Shown here piece by piece: positions 1 through 12,800 of a stretch of 64,000 bases of DNA. The position numbers were made by a program, and so were the translations under genes. Source of the DNA: Bartonella raoultii (GTDB taxonomy: Bacteria; Pseudomonadota; Alphaproteobacteria; Rhizobiales; Rhizobiaceae); the NCBI RefSeq assembly GCF_019659805.1, contig NZ_JAIFRO010000002.1:186001-250000 (forward strand), in the 5' to 3' direction. The first letter of the stretch is position 1, and each line of letters begins with the position of its first letter. The notes below the pieces were generated by a model. The model saw nothing but the letters and a program-made list of their open reading frames with translations, searched no databases and was not told the origin of the DNA.

Positions 1-2
1 AG

Positions 3-3000
3 AAGAAGTATGAGACTGTAGCCGATGCATTTAAAGGTGTTGGTACATCCCTTACCAATGTAAAAAATGACATTACGAACAAGATTAATAATGAGATTGC
101 ACAAGTTGAAAATGAAAGTCTTGTTAAGCAAGATGTAGATACACATGTTATTAGTATTGGTGGTAAAAAGACTGGTACGGAAATTACAATCACCAATACT
201 GATGGTGCGTTACGGACTCTTTCTGGTGTTCGTGCAGGCAGTATTTCTAAGCATTCAACAGAAGCAGTTAATGGTGATCAGCTCTATTCATTGAATCAGA
301 CCCTAGCAAGGTACTTTGGTGGTGGTGCAGGTTATGACAATGAAGAATGGACATCCCCTAGTTTCAAGATTATGAGCTTTAATGATAACGGTGGCTCTGA
401 AGAGAAGAAGTATAATACTGTAGCGGATGCTTTTGCAGGTGTTGGTAATTCCCTTACGAATGTCAAGAATGATATTAGCAAGCAGATTGATAATGCAATT
501 ACCAAAGTAGAAGGTGACAACCTTGTCCAACAGGATAATGCTACAAAACGTATAACCATTGGAGCACGTCAAGGTGGCGATGAAATCAATATTGCTAATA
601 ATGATCGTCAGGATAGGGTTCTTTCTGGTGTTAAGGAAGCAACGAAGGCTAATGAAGCAGTCAATAAGGGACAGCTTGATAGTAATATTGAGAGCGTGAA
701 TAATACCCTCACAAATAAATTCAACGAACTTACGCAAAACATCAATAATGTTACGCAACAAGTTCAGGGCGATTCCTTATTATGGAGTGAGAGTGAAAAT
801 GCATTTGTAGCTGATCATGGCAAGAATGATAGAAAGAGCAATAGCAAGCTTACGCATCTTTTAGATGGAGATATTTCGACAACTTCAACAGATGCTGTTA
901 CAGGTAAACAGCTCTATAGTGCACAGGATACGCTTGCGCGTTATTTTGGTGGTGGTGCTGGTTATGATGAAAAAGGTAAGTGGACATCTCCTAGCTTTAT
1001 GGTTCAGCAGTTTGATCAAGATGGTAAGTCTGAAGAGAAGAAGTATGATACTGTAGCGGATGCATTTAAAGGTGTTGGTACGTCTCTCACGAATGTAAAA
1101 AATGACATTAGCAAGCAGATTAACAATGAAATTGCCAAAGTTGAAACAGAAAGTCTTGTTAAGCAAGATGCAACGACACACCTTATCAAGGTTGGATCAG
1201 AAAAAGGCGGTAAAGAGATCAATATTGCCAATAGTGGTGATGCAGCACGTATTCTCTCAGGTGTTCAGGCGGGCAGTGTTTCAAAACGATCTACAGAAGC
1301 GATAAATGGAGAACAGCTCTATTCATTGAATCAGACCCTGGCAAACTATTTTGGTGGTGGTGCGCGTTATGACAATGAAGAATGGACAGCGCCAAACTTT
1401 ACAGTTACTACAGTTTCTTCTGATGGTAATGCTGTTAAGGAGCAAAGCTATAACAATGTAGCAGACGCTTTTGCAGGGGTTGGAACTTCTATCAAGAATA
1501 TCCATAATGAAATTAGCAATGAAATTTCTCAAATGGAAAGTGAAAGCCTTGTTAAGCAAGATGCACAAACCCATGCTATTAGCATTGGGGGTGAGAAGAG
1601 TGGTACGAAAGTTACATTCATAAATACTGATGGTGCATCGCGGATCTTGTCAGGTGTTTCGTCTGGAAGCGTTTCAGAGCAATCAACAGAAGCAGTTAAT
1701 GGTAGTCAGCTGTATTCATTAAATCAGACCCTTGCAACTTACTTTGGTGGTGGAGCCAAGTTTGAAAATGGCAAATGGACAGCACCTAGCTTTATGGTTC
1801 AACAGTTGAATGATGATGGTACGTCTGAAGACAAGAAGTATAATAATGTAGCAGATGCATTTTCTGGCATGAGCCATTCTTTCAAGAAGCTTCGTCATGA
1901 GCTTTCAGATAACCTTGAACAAAATGCGTTGTTATGGAGTGATGAAGAAAAAGCATTTGTAGCGCTTCATGGTCAAGGTGATGCAAAGCATGATAGTAAG
2001 CTAACACATCTTTTAGATGGAGATATCTCACAAGGTTCTACAGAAGCCATTACAGGTAATCAGCTCTATGTATTAAACCAAGCTCTTGCAACATATTTTG
2101 GTGGTGGAGCCAAGTTTGAAAATGGAGTATGGACAGCGCCAAACTTTAAAGTTGCCCAGTTTACAGGTGATGGTAGTTCTTCAGAAGAAAAGAGCTATGA
2201 TAGTGTTGCTGGAGCATTTGAAGGTGTTAATGGTAGCCTTAGCTCTATGAATGATCGTATCAATTCCGTTGAACAGTCCGTTGGACAGAATGTTAATTCG
2301 AATGGCTTAAATTGGAATGATAAAGAAGGTTCTTATGATGCGCGCCATAATGGTGATGAAAGTAAGATAACGCATGTAGCGGATGGTAATATATCCCAAG
2401 GTTCCAAAGATGTTGTTAATGGAGGTCAGCTTTGGGACACCAATGAACGTGTTGGTAAGGTTGAACAGCGTGTAGATGATATTGATAAACATGTCCAAGA
2501 TATTGCTACGGAAGTTGCGGATGGATCTGTTAATTATGATAAGGATGAAACAGGCAAGAAGACGAATAAAGTTACGTTAGTTGGTGGCGATGAAAGTGCT
2601 CCTGTAGTGATAGACAATGTAGCAGATGGCAAGATAGAAAAAGGTTCGAAAGAAGCTGTTAATGGCGGTCAGTTACATGATTACACTGAAGAGCAGATGA
2701 AGATAGTTCTTGATGATGCGAAGAAATACACGGATGATCGTGTTCAGGATATTGTCAATAATGGTGTTGATGAAGCCAAGTCATATACAGATATGAAGTT
2801 TGAAACGTTAAATTATGCCATTGAGGATGTTCGTAAAGAAGCTAGACAGGCAGCGGCTATTGGGCTAGCAGTCTCTAATTTAAGTTATGATGATACACCT
2901 GGAAAATTAAGTGTCTCATTTGGTACGGGGGTATGGCATAGCCAATCTGCATTTGCTTTTGGAGTTGGTTATATGTCTGAAAATGGAAGAATTCGCTCTA

Positions 3001-3068
3001 ATTTTTCTGCAACGAGTGCTGGAGGTCATTGGGGGTTAGGGGCAGGATTTAGAATAACACTGAACTAA
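3..3068 (+). CDS. BadA/Vomp-type trimeric autotransporter adhesin, C-terminal part (5' end outside window)
   Basis: The reading frame is open from base 3, so this is the 3' part of a longer gene; the first ATG at 291 is internal. It encodes about 1,021 residues of repetitive stalk ending in a YadA-type membrane anchor. The stalk carries five YFGGG modules (near 310, 934, 1345, 1738 and 2095), each followed by a W-[ST]-x-P-x-F segment, plus repeated EAVNGxQLY and LSGV neck-like motifs. The last 85 or so residues (from about 2808) hold a short coiled coil (EDVRKEARQAAAIGLA) and four amphipathic strands typical of the trimeric beta-barrel anchor. The family forms homotrimeric surface fibres that bind matrix proteins and host cells. 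The segment 1923-2757 is nearly identical to the end of the downstream giant paralog. Family assignment is certain; whether the whole gene is intact cannot be judged here. Confidence 0.95.
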   Translation, partial: KKYETVADAFKGVGTSLTNVKNDITNKINNEIAQVENESLVKQDVDTHVISIGGKKTGTEITITNTDGALRTLSGVRAGSISKHSTEAVNGDQLYSLNQTLARYFGGGAGYDNEEWTSPSFKIMSFNDNGGSEEKKYNTVADAFAGVGNSLTNVKNDISKQIDNAITKVEGDNLVQQDNATKRITIGARQGGDEINIANNDRQDRVLSGVKEATKANEAVNKGQLDSNIESVNNTLTNKFNELTQNINNVTQQVQGDSLLWSESENAFVADHGKNDRKSNSKLTHLLDGDISTTSTDAVTGKQLYSAQDTLARYFGGGAGYDEKGKWTSPSFMVQQFDQDGKSEEKKYDTVADAFKGVGTSLTNVKNDISKQINNEIAKVETESLVKQDATTHLIKVGSEKGGKEINIANSGDAARILSGVQAGSVSKRSTEAINGEQLYSLNQTLANYFGGGARYDNEEWTAPNFTVTTVSSDGNAVKEQSYNNVADAFAGVGTSIKNIHNEISNEISQMESESLVKQDAQTHAISIGGEKSGTKVTFINTDGASRILSGVSSGSVSEQSTEAVNGSQLYSLNQTLATYFGGGAKFENGKWTAPSFMVQQLNDDGTSEDKKYNNVADAFSGMSHSFKKLRHELSDNLEQNALLWSDEEKAFVALHGQGDAKHDSKLTHLLDGDISQGSTEAITGNQLYVLNQALATYFGGGAKFENGVWTAPNFKVAQFTGDGSSSEEKSYDSVAGAFEGVNGSLSSMNDRINSVEQSVGQNVNSNGLNWNDKEGSYDARHNGDESKITHVADGNISQGSKDVVNGGQLWDTNERVGKVEQRVDDIDKHVQDIATEVADGSVNYDKDETGKKTNKVTLVGGDESAPVVIDNVADGKIEKGSKEAVNGGQLHDYTEEQMKIVLDDAKKYTDDRVQDIVNNGVDEAKSYTDMKFETLNYAIEDVRKEARQAAAIGLAVSNLSYDDTPGKLSVSFGTGVWHSQSAFAFGVGYMSENGRIRSNFSATSAGGHWGLGAGFRITLN

Positions 3069-3094
3069 CAATAAAGTTTGTAAGTAAGATTTTA

Positions 3095-3125
3095 ATTCGC
3101 CTTTGTTAAATAAACAAAGGCGAAT
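3095..3125 (+). terminator. Hairpin after first adhesin, terminator-like
   Basis: A perfect 13-bp stem (ATTCGCCTTTGTT paired with AACAAAGGCGAAT) with a 5-base loop starts 27 bases after the adhesin stop codon. No strong T-run follows, so a classic intrinsic terminator is not proven. A similar stem-loop lies at 21676-21705 behind the second adhesin. Confidence 0.55.
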
Positions 3126-3841
3126 ACTTCTTAAAAAGGCTATTATAGATTTTAACTACGTCATGCTCTTAAGCCTTTGCGGAAAATGCCTAGCTGCTTT
3201 TGTTGAAAAAAGATCACATTAGAATCCAAAATGATATATCTTTTTAAAAAGAAGTTTATTTTTCTCTTGCTATTTCATTTAACATCTTATAGGAATACAA
3301 GAAGTATATTAATAAGACTCATTTTGGCACAAAAGATATTTCAGAAGGGGGGATAGGTAATGTATACAAGAAAAACTGCTACAAAATCGCATCCGCATTA
3401 TTACATTACTCTTAATAAAAGAATATTGTAACCAATAGCTGTGTATCTTCAAAAAGCTAGCATTTCTAAAATGCTATTAAAGGCAAATACTCAAGAAAAA
3501 GCTCATGAGAAAAGTCTTTTACAGCTCAAAAATTTAATAACACAACCAACGTCGCTTAAAAGTGTAATAATCTCTTTTTTAAGCTTATATGACTAAAACC
3601 ACATTCACCTTAGACTCTAAATGTGTTCTTTTTATGTTTAAAAAACATATCTCAAAATTTTCTCATTTAGGTCACATTACAGAAAGCGCACACAAAGCAA
3701 AAATAAAAGACTCAAAACGTTCCTATTCTAAGCAGAAATCCTTACTTCAAATCCTATTTGAACAAAGCAAATACTGTTGAAATATGTCTTTTTTATGTTT
3801 TGGAGGTGTTTTTTAATTTTTTTTTCATTGGAGAGTTCATT
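3126..3841. other. AT-rich spacer and 5' leader of the giant adhesin
   Basis: This 716-base stretch between the two adhesin genes shows no convincing gene. A 23-codon ORF at 3360-3431 is preceded by a G-rich ribosome-site-like run, and a 63-codon ORF at 3589-3780 has no good ribosome site; neither has recognisable content. The promoter of the giant adhesin should lie here. Just before its start are a run of nine T (3817-3825) and a ribosome site GGAGAG (3830-3835), six bases from ATG 3842. Confidence 0.5.
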
Positions 3842-6800
3842 ATGAAAAAATTGTATGCCAAACAAAAAACGAGCAATGCAAAGTCTTCTCGTTTTTCCTT
3901 TGTACATGTTTTTTTATCGGCTACAATAGTTGCATTTCTATCAAATGTTTCATCTGTTTTTGCTTCGAATTTAGCGATAACAGGAGCAAAATCTTTAAGT
4001 GATAATTCTCCTAATTCAGGATACTCTAGAGGGAGTCACGGCAGTATTGTCTTGGCTGGTGATGATGATTATTGTGGTGTTGATAATGTTATTGGTCGTG
4101 GAGACCGTATTATAGCTGATGGTAAAGAACGTAGGGGTAAAGAAATAACAGCAGAAGAGCAATATCAGCGATTTATTGAAAATAAAGCATTTGGTAGATT
4201 ACATCCTTACGGTAGTAACGAGCAAGGACAGGACCGTTGGAGTGGTAATGGTAATACATCATTGAATAATGGTTATATGGGTGGGTCAACTAAAGGTGAT
4301 ACGAGTATATTGCCTTCAGCTTTTGGTATTTATTCTTTTGCAACAGGTTGTGGATCCTCAGCAAGGGGAAATTATTCCGTAGCGTTTGGTGCGAATGCAA
4401 CTGCGAATGCAGGAGGAGCTCAAGCTTTTGGTGTTTCTGCTCTAGCAGAGGGAAAGGTAAGTGTTGCGATAGGTGTGGGGTCAGAAGCGAAAGGAGATTC
4501 TTCGATCGCTTTAGGTGGGCTTGCGCGTACAAGTGATAATAACGCTGTTGCGATAGGTACACAGGCTCAAGCACTTACAGCTGGTGCAGTTGCTTTAGGG
4601 TCTGACTCTGTGGCGAATATTGCTGCTGGTGTTGAAGGTTATAGTTCTCTTGGTTTTAAGGGAGGGGAGGAAGATAGCGGTTTTGTATGGAGAAGTACCC
4701 GAGCTGCATTTAGTGTTGGTGATGTTAGTAAAAAAATAACAAGACAAATTGTAGGGGTTGCTGCTGGTTCTGAAGCTACCGATGCGGTGAATGTTGCACA
4801 ATTAAAAGCTTTAGAAACCTATACCAACACAAATGGTTGGACACTTTCTGTTGGTGGTGAAGATGTTGGAAAAGTTCTTATAAATAGTGAAGTAGATTTT
4901 TCCGCAGGAAGTAGTAACCTTAACATTACAAAAGGCGATAAAGACAATGAGATCAAATTTGATTTATCCAGAGATATCACACTAGATGGTGTGACAGTTG
5001 GGGGGAATGTTTTTAATGGGGCAGGTTTATCGATTAAAGATGGTCCGCAAGTGACTACTTCTGGTATTTCTGCAGGCAATAAGAAGATAACAGGTGTAGC
5101 AGCTGGTGATGCAGATAGCGACGCGGTGAATTTTTCACAACTAGAAAAAGTTAAACAAGAGGTTGCTGCTAATAGTTTTGTTCAACAAGATCCAGAAACA
5201 AACCGTATCACTATTGGAGCAAACAAAGAAGGTAGTGAGATCAACATTGCTAACAATGAAGAGGGAGCACGTACACTTTCTGGTGTAAAAGATGCCGTAA
5301 AGGGAGATGAGGCTGTTAACAAAGGGCAGCTGGATAGGGATATAGCAACTGTTAATAGCACTATTACAGATAAGATAGCGACAGTTAATAACACTATTAC
5401 AAATAAGTTCGATGCCATTACACAAAAAGCACTTTTGTGGAGTGATGAAGATGATGCTTTTGTAGCGGATCATGGTGGGGATGGTGCAAAGACAAACAGT
5501 AAAATTACGCATCTTTTGGATGGTACTATTTCTTCTTATTCAAGCGATGCGATTAATGGTAGTCAACTCTATACATTAAATCAGACCCTTGCGACCTATT
5601 TTGGTGGTGGGGCAAAGTTTGAAGATGGTAGCTGGACAGCACCTAACTTTGCAATTCAACAGTTAAATGATGATGGTAGTTCAGAAGAGAAAAACTATAG
5701 CAATGTAGCAGAAGCCTTAAAAGATGTTGGTGTTTCTTTTAAGAATGTTGAAAATAATATTACCAAGCAGGTTAATGATGCAATCATTAAAGTAGAAGGT
5801 AGTAATCTAGTTCAACAAGATCTAAAGACAAAACGTATAACCATTGGGGCAAGCAAAGAAGGTAGTGAGATTAATATTGCTAACAGTGATGAAGAAGCAC
5901 GTAAGCTTTCTGGTGTAAAGGATGCAACAGAAGTAGATGAAGCTGTTAACAAGGGGCAGCTTGATAGGGGTATAGCAACTGTTAATAACACTATTACAGA
6001 TAAGATAGCGACAGTTAATAACACTATTACAAATAAGTTCGATGCCATTACACAAAAAGCACTTTTGTGGAGTGATGAAGATGATGCTTTTGTAGCGGAT
6101 CATGGTGGGGATGGTGCAAAGACAAACAGTAAAATTACGCATCTTTTGGATGGTACTATTTCTTCTTATTCAAGCGATGCGATTAATGGTAGTCAACTCT
6201 ATACATTAAATCAGACCCTTGCGACCTATTTTGGTGGTGGGGCAAAGTTTGAAGATGGTAGCTGGACAGCACCTAACTTTGCAATTCAACAGTTAAATGA
6301 TGATGGTAGTTCAGAAGAGAAAAACTATAGCAATGTAGCAGAAGCCTTAAAAGATGTTGGTGTTTCTTTTAAGAATGTTGAAAATAATATTACCAAGCAG
6401 GTTAATGATGCAATCATTAAAGTAGAAGGTAACAACCTTGTTCAACAGGATAGTGCGACCAATCGTATAACCATTGGGGCCAGCAAAGAAGGTAGTGAGA
6501 TTAATATTGCTAACAGTAATAAAGAAGCGCGCGTACTTTCTGGTGTAAAAGATGCAGCAAATGCAGATGAAGCTGTTAACAAGGGGCAGCTTGATAGCGG
6601 TATAGCAACTGTTAATAACACTATTACAGATAAGATAGCGACAGTTAATAATACTATTACAAATAAGTTCGATGCCATTACACAAAAAGCACTTTTGTGG
6701 AGCAATGCAGATGATGCTTTTGTAGCGGATCATGGAATAGGTTTTTCAAAGGCGAAGAGTAAGCTTACGCATCTTTTAGATGGTACTATTTCTTCTGATT

Positions 6801-9800
6801 CAAGCGATGCGATTAATGGTAGTCAACTCTATACATTAAATCAGACTCTTGCGACCTATTTTGGTGGTGGGGCAAAGTTTGAAGATGGTAGCTGGACAGC
6901 ACCTAACTTTGCAATTCAACAGTTAAACGATGATGGTAGTTCAGAAGAGAAAAACTATAGCAATGTAGCAGAGGCTTTAAAAGATGTTGGTACTTCTTTT
7001 AAGAATGTTCAAAATAATATTACCAAGCAGGTTAATGATGCGATTACCAAAGTAGAAGGTAACAACCTTGTTCAACAGGATAGTGCGACCAATCGTATAA
7101 CCATTGGGGCCAGCAAAGAAGGTAGTGAGATTAATATTGCTAACAGTAATAAAGAAGCGCGCGTACTTTCTGGTGTAAAAGATGCAGCAAATGCAGATGA
7201 AGCTGTTAACAAGGGGCAGCTTGATAGCGGTATAGCAACTGTTAATAACACTATTACAGATAAGATAGCGACAGTTAATAATACTATTACAAATAAGTTC
7301 GATGCCATTACACAAAAAGCACTTTTGTGGAGCAATGCAGATGATGCTTTTGTAGCGGATCATGGAACAGGTTTTTCAAAGACGAAGAGTAAGCTTACGC
7401 ATCTTTTAGATGGTACTATTTCTTCTGATTCGAGCGATGCGATTAATGGTAGTCAACTCTATACAGTGAATCAGACTCTTGCGACCTATTTTGGTGGTGA
7501 AGCAAAGTTTGAAGATGGCAAATGGACAGCACCAAATTTCATAGTTCAACAGTTGAATGAAGATGGTAAGTCTGAAAAGCAAGAGTATGATAATGTAGCA
7601 GATGCTTTGGCCGGTGTTGGTACTTCCTTTACGAATATTGAAACGAACATTACCAAGCAGATTAATAATGCGATTACTAAAGTAGAAGGTAACAACCTTG
7701 TTCAACAGGATGATGAGACCAATCGTATAACCATTGGGGCAAGCAAAGAAGGTAGTGAGATTAATATTGCTAACAGTGATGAAGAAGCGCGCACACTTTC
7801 TGGTGTAAAGGATGCAGCAAAGGCAGATGAAGCGGTTAATAAAGGGCAGCTTGATAAGAATATAGCGACAGTTAATAACACTATTACAACTAAGTTCGAT
7901 GCCATTACACAAAAAGCACTTTTATGGAGTGATGTAGATGATGCTTTTGTAGCGGATCATGGAACAGGTTTTTCAAAGACGAAGAGTAAGCTTACGCATC
8001 TTTTAGATGGTACTATTTCTTCTGATTCGAGCGATGCGATTAATGGTAGTCAGCTCTATACATTGAATAGAACTCTTGCGACCTATTTTGGTGGTGGTGC
8101 AAAGTTTGAAGATGGCAAATGGACAGCACCAAGCTTCACAGTTCAACAGTTGAATGAAGATGGTGAGTCTGAAAAGCAAGAGTATGATAATGTAGCAGAT
8201 GCTTTGGCAGGTGTTGGTACTTCTTTCAAGAATGTTCAAAATAGTATTACCAAGCAGGTTAATAATGCGATTACTAAGGTGGAAGGTAACAATCTTGTTC
8301 AACAGGATGATGCGAGCAATCGTATAACCATTGGGGCCAGCAAAGAAGGTAGTGAGATTAATATTGCTAACAGTAATAAAGAAGCGCGTAGGCTTTCTGG
8401 TGTAAAGGATGCACAACAGGCAGATGAAGCTGTTAATAAAGGTCAGTTAGATAAGGGTATAGCAACTGTTAATAACACTATTACAACTAAGTTTGATGCC
8501 ATTGCACAAAAAGCACTTTTATGGAGTGATGTAGATGGTGCTTTTGTAGCGGATCATGGAACGGGAGGGACAAAGACGAAAAGTAAGCTCACCCATCTTT
8601 TAGATGGCGCTATTTCTTTTGATTCGAGCGATGCGATTAATGGTAGTCAGCTCTATACGCTGAATAAGACCCTTGCGACCTATTTTGGAGGTGGTTCCAA
8701 GTTTGAAGATGGTAAGTGGACTAGACCAAGTTTCGCAGTTCAACAGTTGAATGACGATGGTGAATTTGAAAAGCAAGAGTATGATAATGTAGCGGATGCT
8801 TTGGCCGGTGTTGGTACTTCCTTTACGAATATACATAATGAGATAAACAATGCGATCACTAAAGTTGAAGGTGATAGCCTTGTTAAGCAAGATGCAACAA
8901 CTCATGAAATTAGTATTGGCGGCAACAAGAGTGGTACAAAAGTTACTCTTACAAATACTGATGGAACTTTACGTAGCTTATCAGGTGTCAAGTCAGGAAA
9001 TATTTCACAAGATTCGAGTGAAGCAGTTAATGGTGGTCAGCTCTATACGTTGAATAAGACCCTTGCGACTTATTTCGGTGGTGGCTCTAAGTTTGAAGAT
9101 GGCAAGTGGACTAGACCAAGCTTCACAGTTCAACAGTTGAATGATGATGGTGAGTTTGAAAAGCAAGAGTATGATAATGTAGCGGATGCTTTGGCCGGTG
9201 TTGGCACTTCCTTTACGAATATACATAATGAGATCAACAATGCGATCACTAAGGTTGAAGGTGATAGCCTTGTTAAGCAAGATGCAACAACTCATGAAAT
9301 TAGTATTGGTGGTGACAAGAGTGGTACAAAAGTTACTCTTACAAATACTGATGGAGCTTTACGTAGCTTGTCTGGTGTCAAGTCAGGAAGTCTTTCAAAA
9401 GACTCAACAGAAGCAGTTAATGGTGGTCAGCTTTATACGTTGAATAAGACCCTTGCGACCTATTTCGGTGGTGGAGCAAAGTTTGAAGATGGCAAGTGGA
9501 CTGGACCAAGCTTCACAGTTCAACAGTTGAATGACGATGGTGAATTTGAAAAGCAAGAGTATGATAATGTAGCGGATGCTTTGGCCGGTGTTGGCACTTC
9601 CTTTACGAATATACATCATGAGATCAACAATGCGATCACTAAGGTTGAAGGTGATAGCCTTGTTAAGCAAGATGCAACAACTCATGAAATTAGTATTGGT
9701 GGCAACAAGAGTGGTACAAAAGTTACTCTTACAAATACTGATGGAACTTTACGCAGCTTGTCTGGTGTTGAGGCCGGAAATCTTTCAGAAGATTCAAGTG

Positions 9801-12800
9801 AAGCAGTTAATGGTGGTCAGCTCTATACGTTGAATAAGACCCTTGCGACCTACTTTGGAGGTGGAGCAAAGTTTGAAGATGGTAAGTGGACAGGACCAAG
9901 CTTCACAGTTCAACAGTTGAATGAAGATGGTAAGTCTGAAGAGAAGAAGTATAATAGTGTAGCGGATGCTTTGGCCGGTGTTGGTACTTCCTTTACGAAT
10001 GTTGAAAATAACATTACCAAGCAGATCAACAATGCGATCACTAAAGTTGAAGGTGATAGCCTTGTTCAACAGGATGATGCGAACAATCGTATAACTATTG
10101 GAGCAAGCAAAGAAGGTAATGAGATCAATATAGCCAACAGTGCCCAAGAAGCACGCAGGCTTTCCGGTGTAAAGGATGCGCAACAGGCAGATGAAGCAGT
10201 TAACAAAGGTCAGTTAGATAAGAATTTGCAAGCCCTTTCAGATACACTTCAATCGGATGGCTCAGCAGTTGTGCATTATGACAAACAGTCAAATGGTACT
10301 ATAGATTATACGAGTGTTACGCTTGGTAAAGCCAAAGGCTCAGCTTCTGTAGGCTTGCATAATGTAGCGAATGGACAGATTAAGGGCGGTTCTCATGATG
10401 CGATCAATGGTGGTCAGATAGAAAGTCTCTCACAAGATATTGCTAGTGCATTGGGCGGTGATGTTAAGTTTAAAGATGGTAAGTTTACCGCCCCTACCTA
10501 TAAATTGTCAGGTATTGATAAAGAGGGTCATGTGGGAGAAACGAACTATCATGATGTAGGTTCAGCCTTTGCTGGTCTTGATAAGAATATCAATAATGTC
10601 AATGAACACTTCACGAACAAGTTTGATGAACTTTCGCAGAGTATAGGGGAATCTGAGCAACAGCTTAAAGATGATGCATTGTTGTGGAGTTCGAGTGAGA
10701 AAGCCTTTGTAGCAGATCATGGAGTTGGTTCTTCAAAGACGAAAAGTAAGCTTACGCATCTTTTGGATGGAGATGTTTCAGAAAACTCCAGTGATGCGGT
10801 TAATGGTGGTCAGCTCTATACGTTGAATAAGACCCTTGCGACCTACTTTGGAGGTGGAGCAAAGTTTGAAGATGGTAAGTGGAGCGGACCAAACTTCACG
10901 GTTCAACAATTGAATGAAGATGGTAAGTCTGAAGAGAAGAAGTATAATAGTGTAGCGGATGCTTTGGCCGGTGTTGGTACTTCCTTTACGAATGTTGAAA
11001 ATAACATTACCAAGCAGATCAACAATGCGATCACTAAAGTTGAAGGTGATAGCCTTGTTCAACAGGATGATGCGAACAATCGTATAACTATTGGAGCAAG
11101 CAAAGAAGGTAATGAGATCAATATAGCCAACAGTGCCCAAGAAGCACGCAGGCTTTCCGGTGTAAAGGATGCGCAACAGGCAGATGAAGCAGTTAACAAA
11201 GGTCAGTTAGATAAGAATTTGCAAGCCCTTTCAGATACACTTCAATCGGATGGCTCAGCAGTTGTGCATTATGACAAACAGTCAAATGGTACTATAGATT
11301 ATACGAGTGTTACGCTTGGTAAAGCCAAAGGCTCAGCTTCTGTAGGCTTGCATAATGTAGCGAATGGACAGATTAAGGGCGGTTCTCATGATGCGATCAA
11401 TGGTGGTCAGATAGAAAGTCTCTCACAAGATATTGCTAGTGCATTGGGCGGTGATGTTAAGTTTAAAGATGGTAAGTTTACCGCCCCTACCTATAAATTG
11501 TCAGGTATTGATAAAGAGGGTCATGTGGGAGAAACGAACTATCATGATGTAGGTTCAGCCTTTGCTGGTCTTGATAAGAATATCAATAATGTCAATGAAC
11601 ACTTCACGAACAAGTTTGATGAACTTTCGCAGAGTATAGGGGAATCTGAGCAACAGCTTAAAGATGATGCATTGTTGTGGAGTTCGAGTGAGAAAGCCTT
11701 TGTAGCAGATCATGGAGTTGGTTCTTCAAAGACGAAAAGTAAGCTTACGCATCTTTTGGATGGAGATGTTTCAGAAAACTCTAGTGATGCGGTTAATGGT
11801 GGTCAGCTCTATACGTTGAATAAGACCCTTGCGACCTACTTTGGAGGTGGAGCAAAGTTTGAAGATGGTAAGTGGAGCGGACCAAACTTCACGGTTCAAC
11901 AATTGAATGAAGATGGTAAGTCTGAAGAGAAGAAGTATAATAGTGTAGCGGATGCTTTGGCCGGTGTTGGTACTTCCTTTACGAATGTTGAAAATAACAT
12001 TACCAAGCAGATCAACAATGCGATCACTAAAGTTGAAGGTGATAGCCTTGTTCAACAGGATGATGCGAACAATCGTATAACTATTGGAGCAAGCAAAGAA
12101 GGTAATGAGATCAATATAGCCAACAGTGCCCAAGAAGCACGCAGGCTTTCCGGTGTAAAGGATGCGCAACAGGCAGATGAAGCAGTTAACAAAGGTCAGT
12201 TAGATAAGAATTTGCAAGCCCTTTCAGATACACTTCAATCGGATGGCTCAGCAGTTGTGCATTATGACAAACAGTCAAATGGTACTATAGATTATACGAG
12301 TGTTACGCTTGGTAAAGCCAAAGGCTCAGCTTCTGTAGGCTTGCATAATGTAGCGAATGGACAGATTAAGGGCGGTTCTCATGATGCGATCAATGGTGGT
12401 CAGATAGAAAGTCTCTCACAAGATATTGCTAGTGCATTGGGCGGTGATGTTAAGTTTAAAGATGGTAAGTTTACCGCCCCTACCTATAAATTGTCAGGTA
12501 TTGATAAAGAGGGTCATGTGGGAGAAACGAACTATCATGATGTAGGTTCAGCCTTTGCTGGTCTTGATAAGAATATCAATAATGTCAATGAACACTTCAC
12601 GAACAAGTTTGATGAACTTTCGCAGAGTATAGGGGAATCTGAGCAACAGCTTAAAGATGATGCATTGTTGTGGAGTTCGAGTGAGAAAGCCTTTGTAGCA
12701 GATCATGGAGTTGGTTCTTCAAAGACGAAAAGTAAGCTTACGCATCTTTTGGATGGAGATGTTTCAGAAAACTCCAGTGATGCGGTTAATGGTGGTCAGC

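Noticed and set aside
3360-3431. 23-codon ORF preceded by a G-rich ribosome-site-like run
   Set aside because: Too short to judge, with no partner or conservation evidence; the ribosome-site match may be chance. Kept only as a note in the spacer entry.
3589-3780. 63-codon plus-strand ORF before the giant adhesin
   Set aside because: No ribosome site, no recognisable content, low-complexity AT-driven composition; it overlaps the probable promoter and leader.
3758-3841. Upstream in-frame start for the giant adhesin, adding 28 residues
   Set aside because: The extension is hydrophobic and precedes a normal type-V signal peptide. The ribosome site GGAGAG serves ATG 3842.
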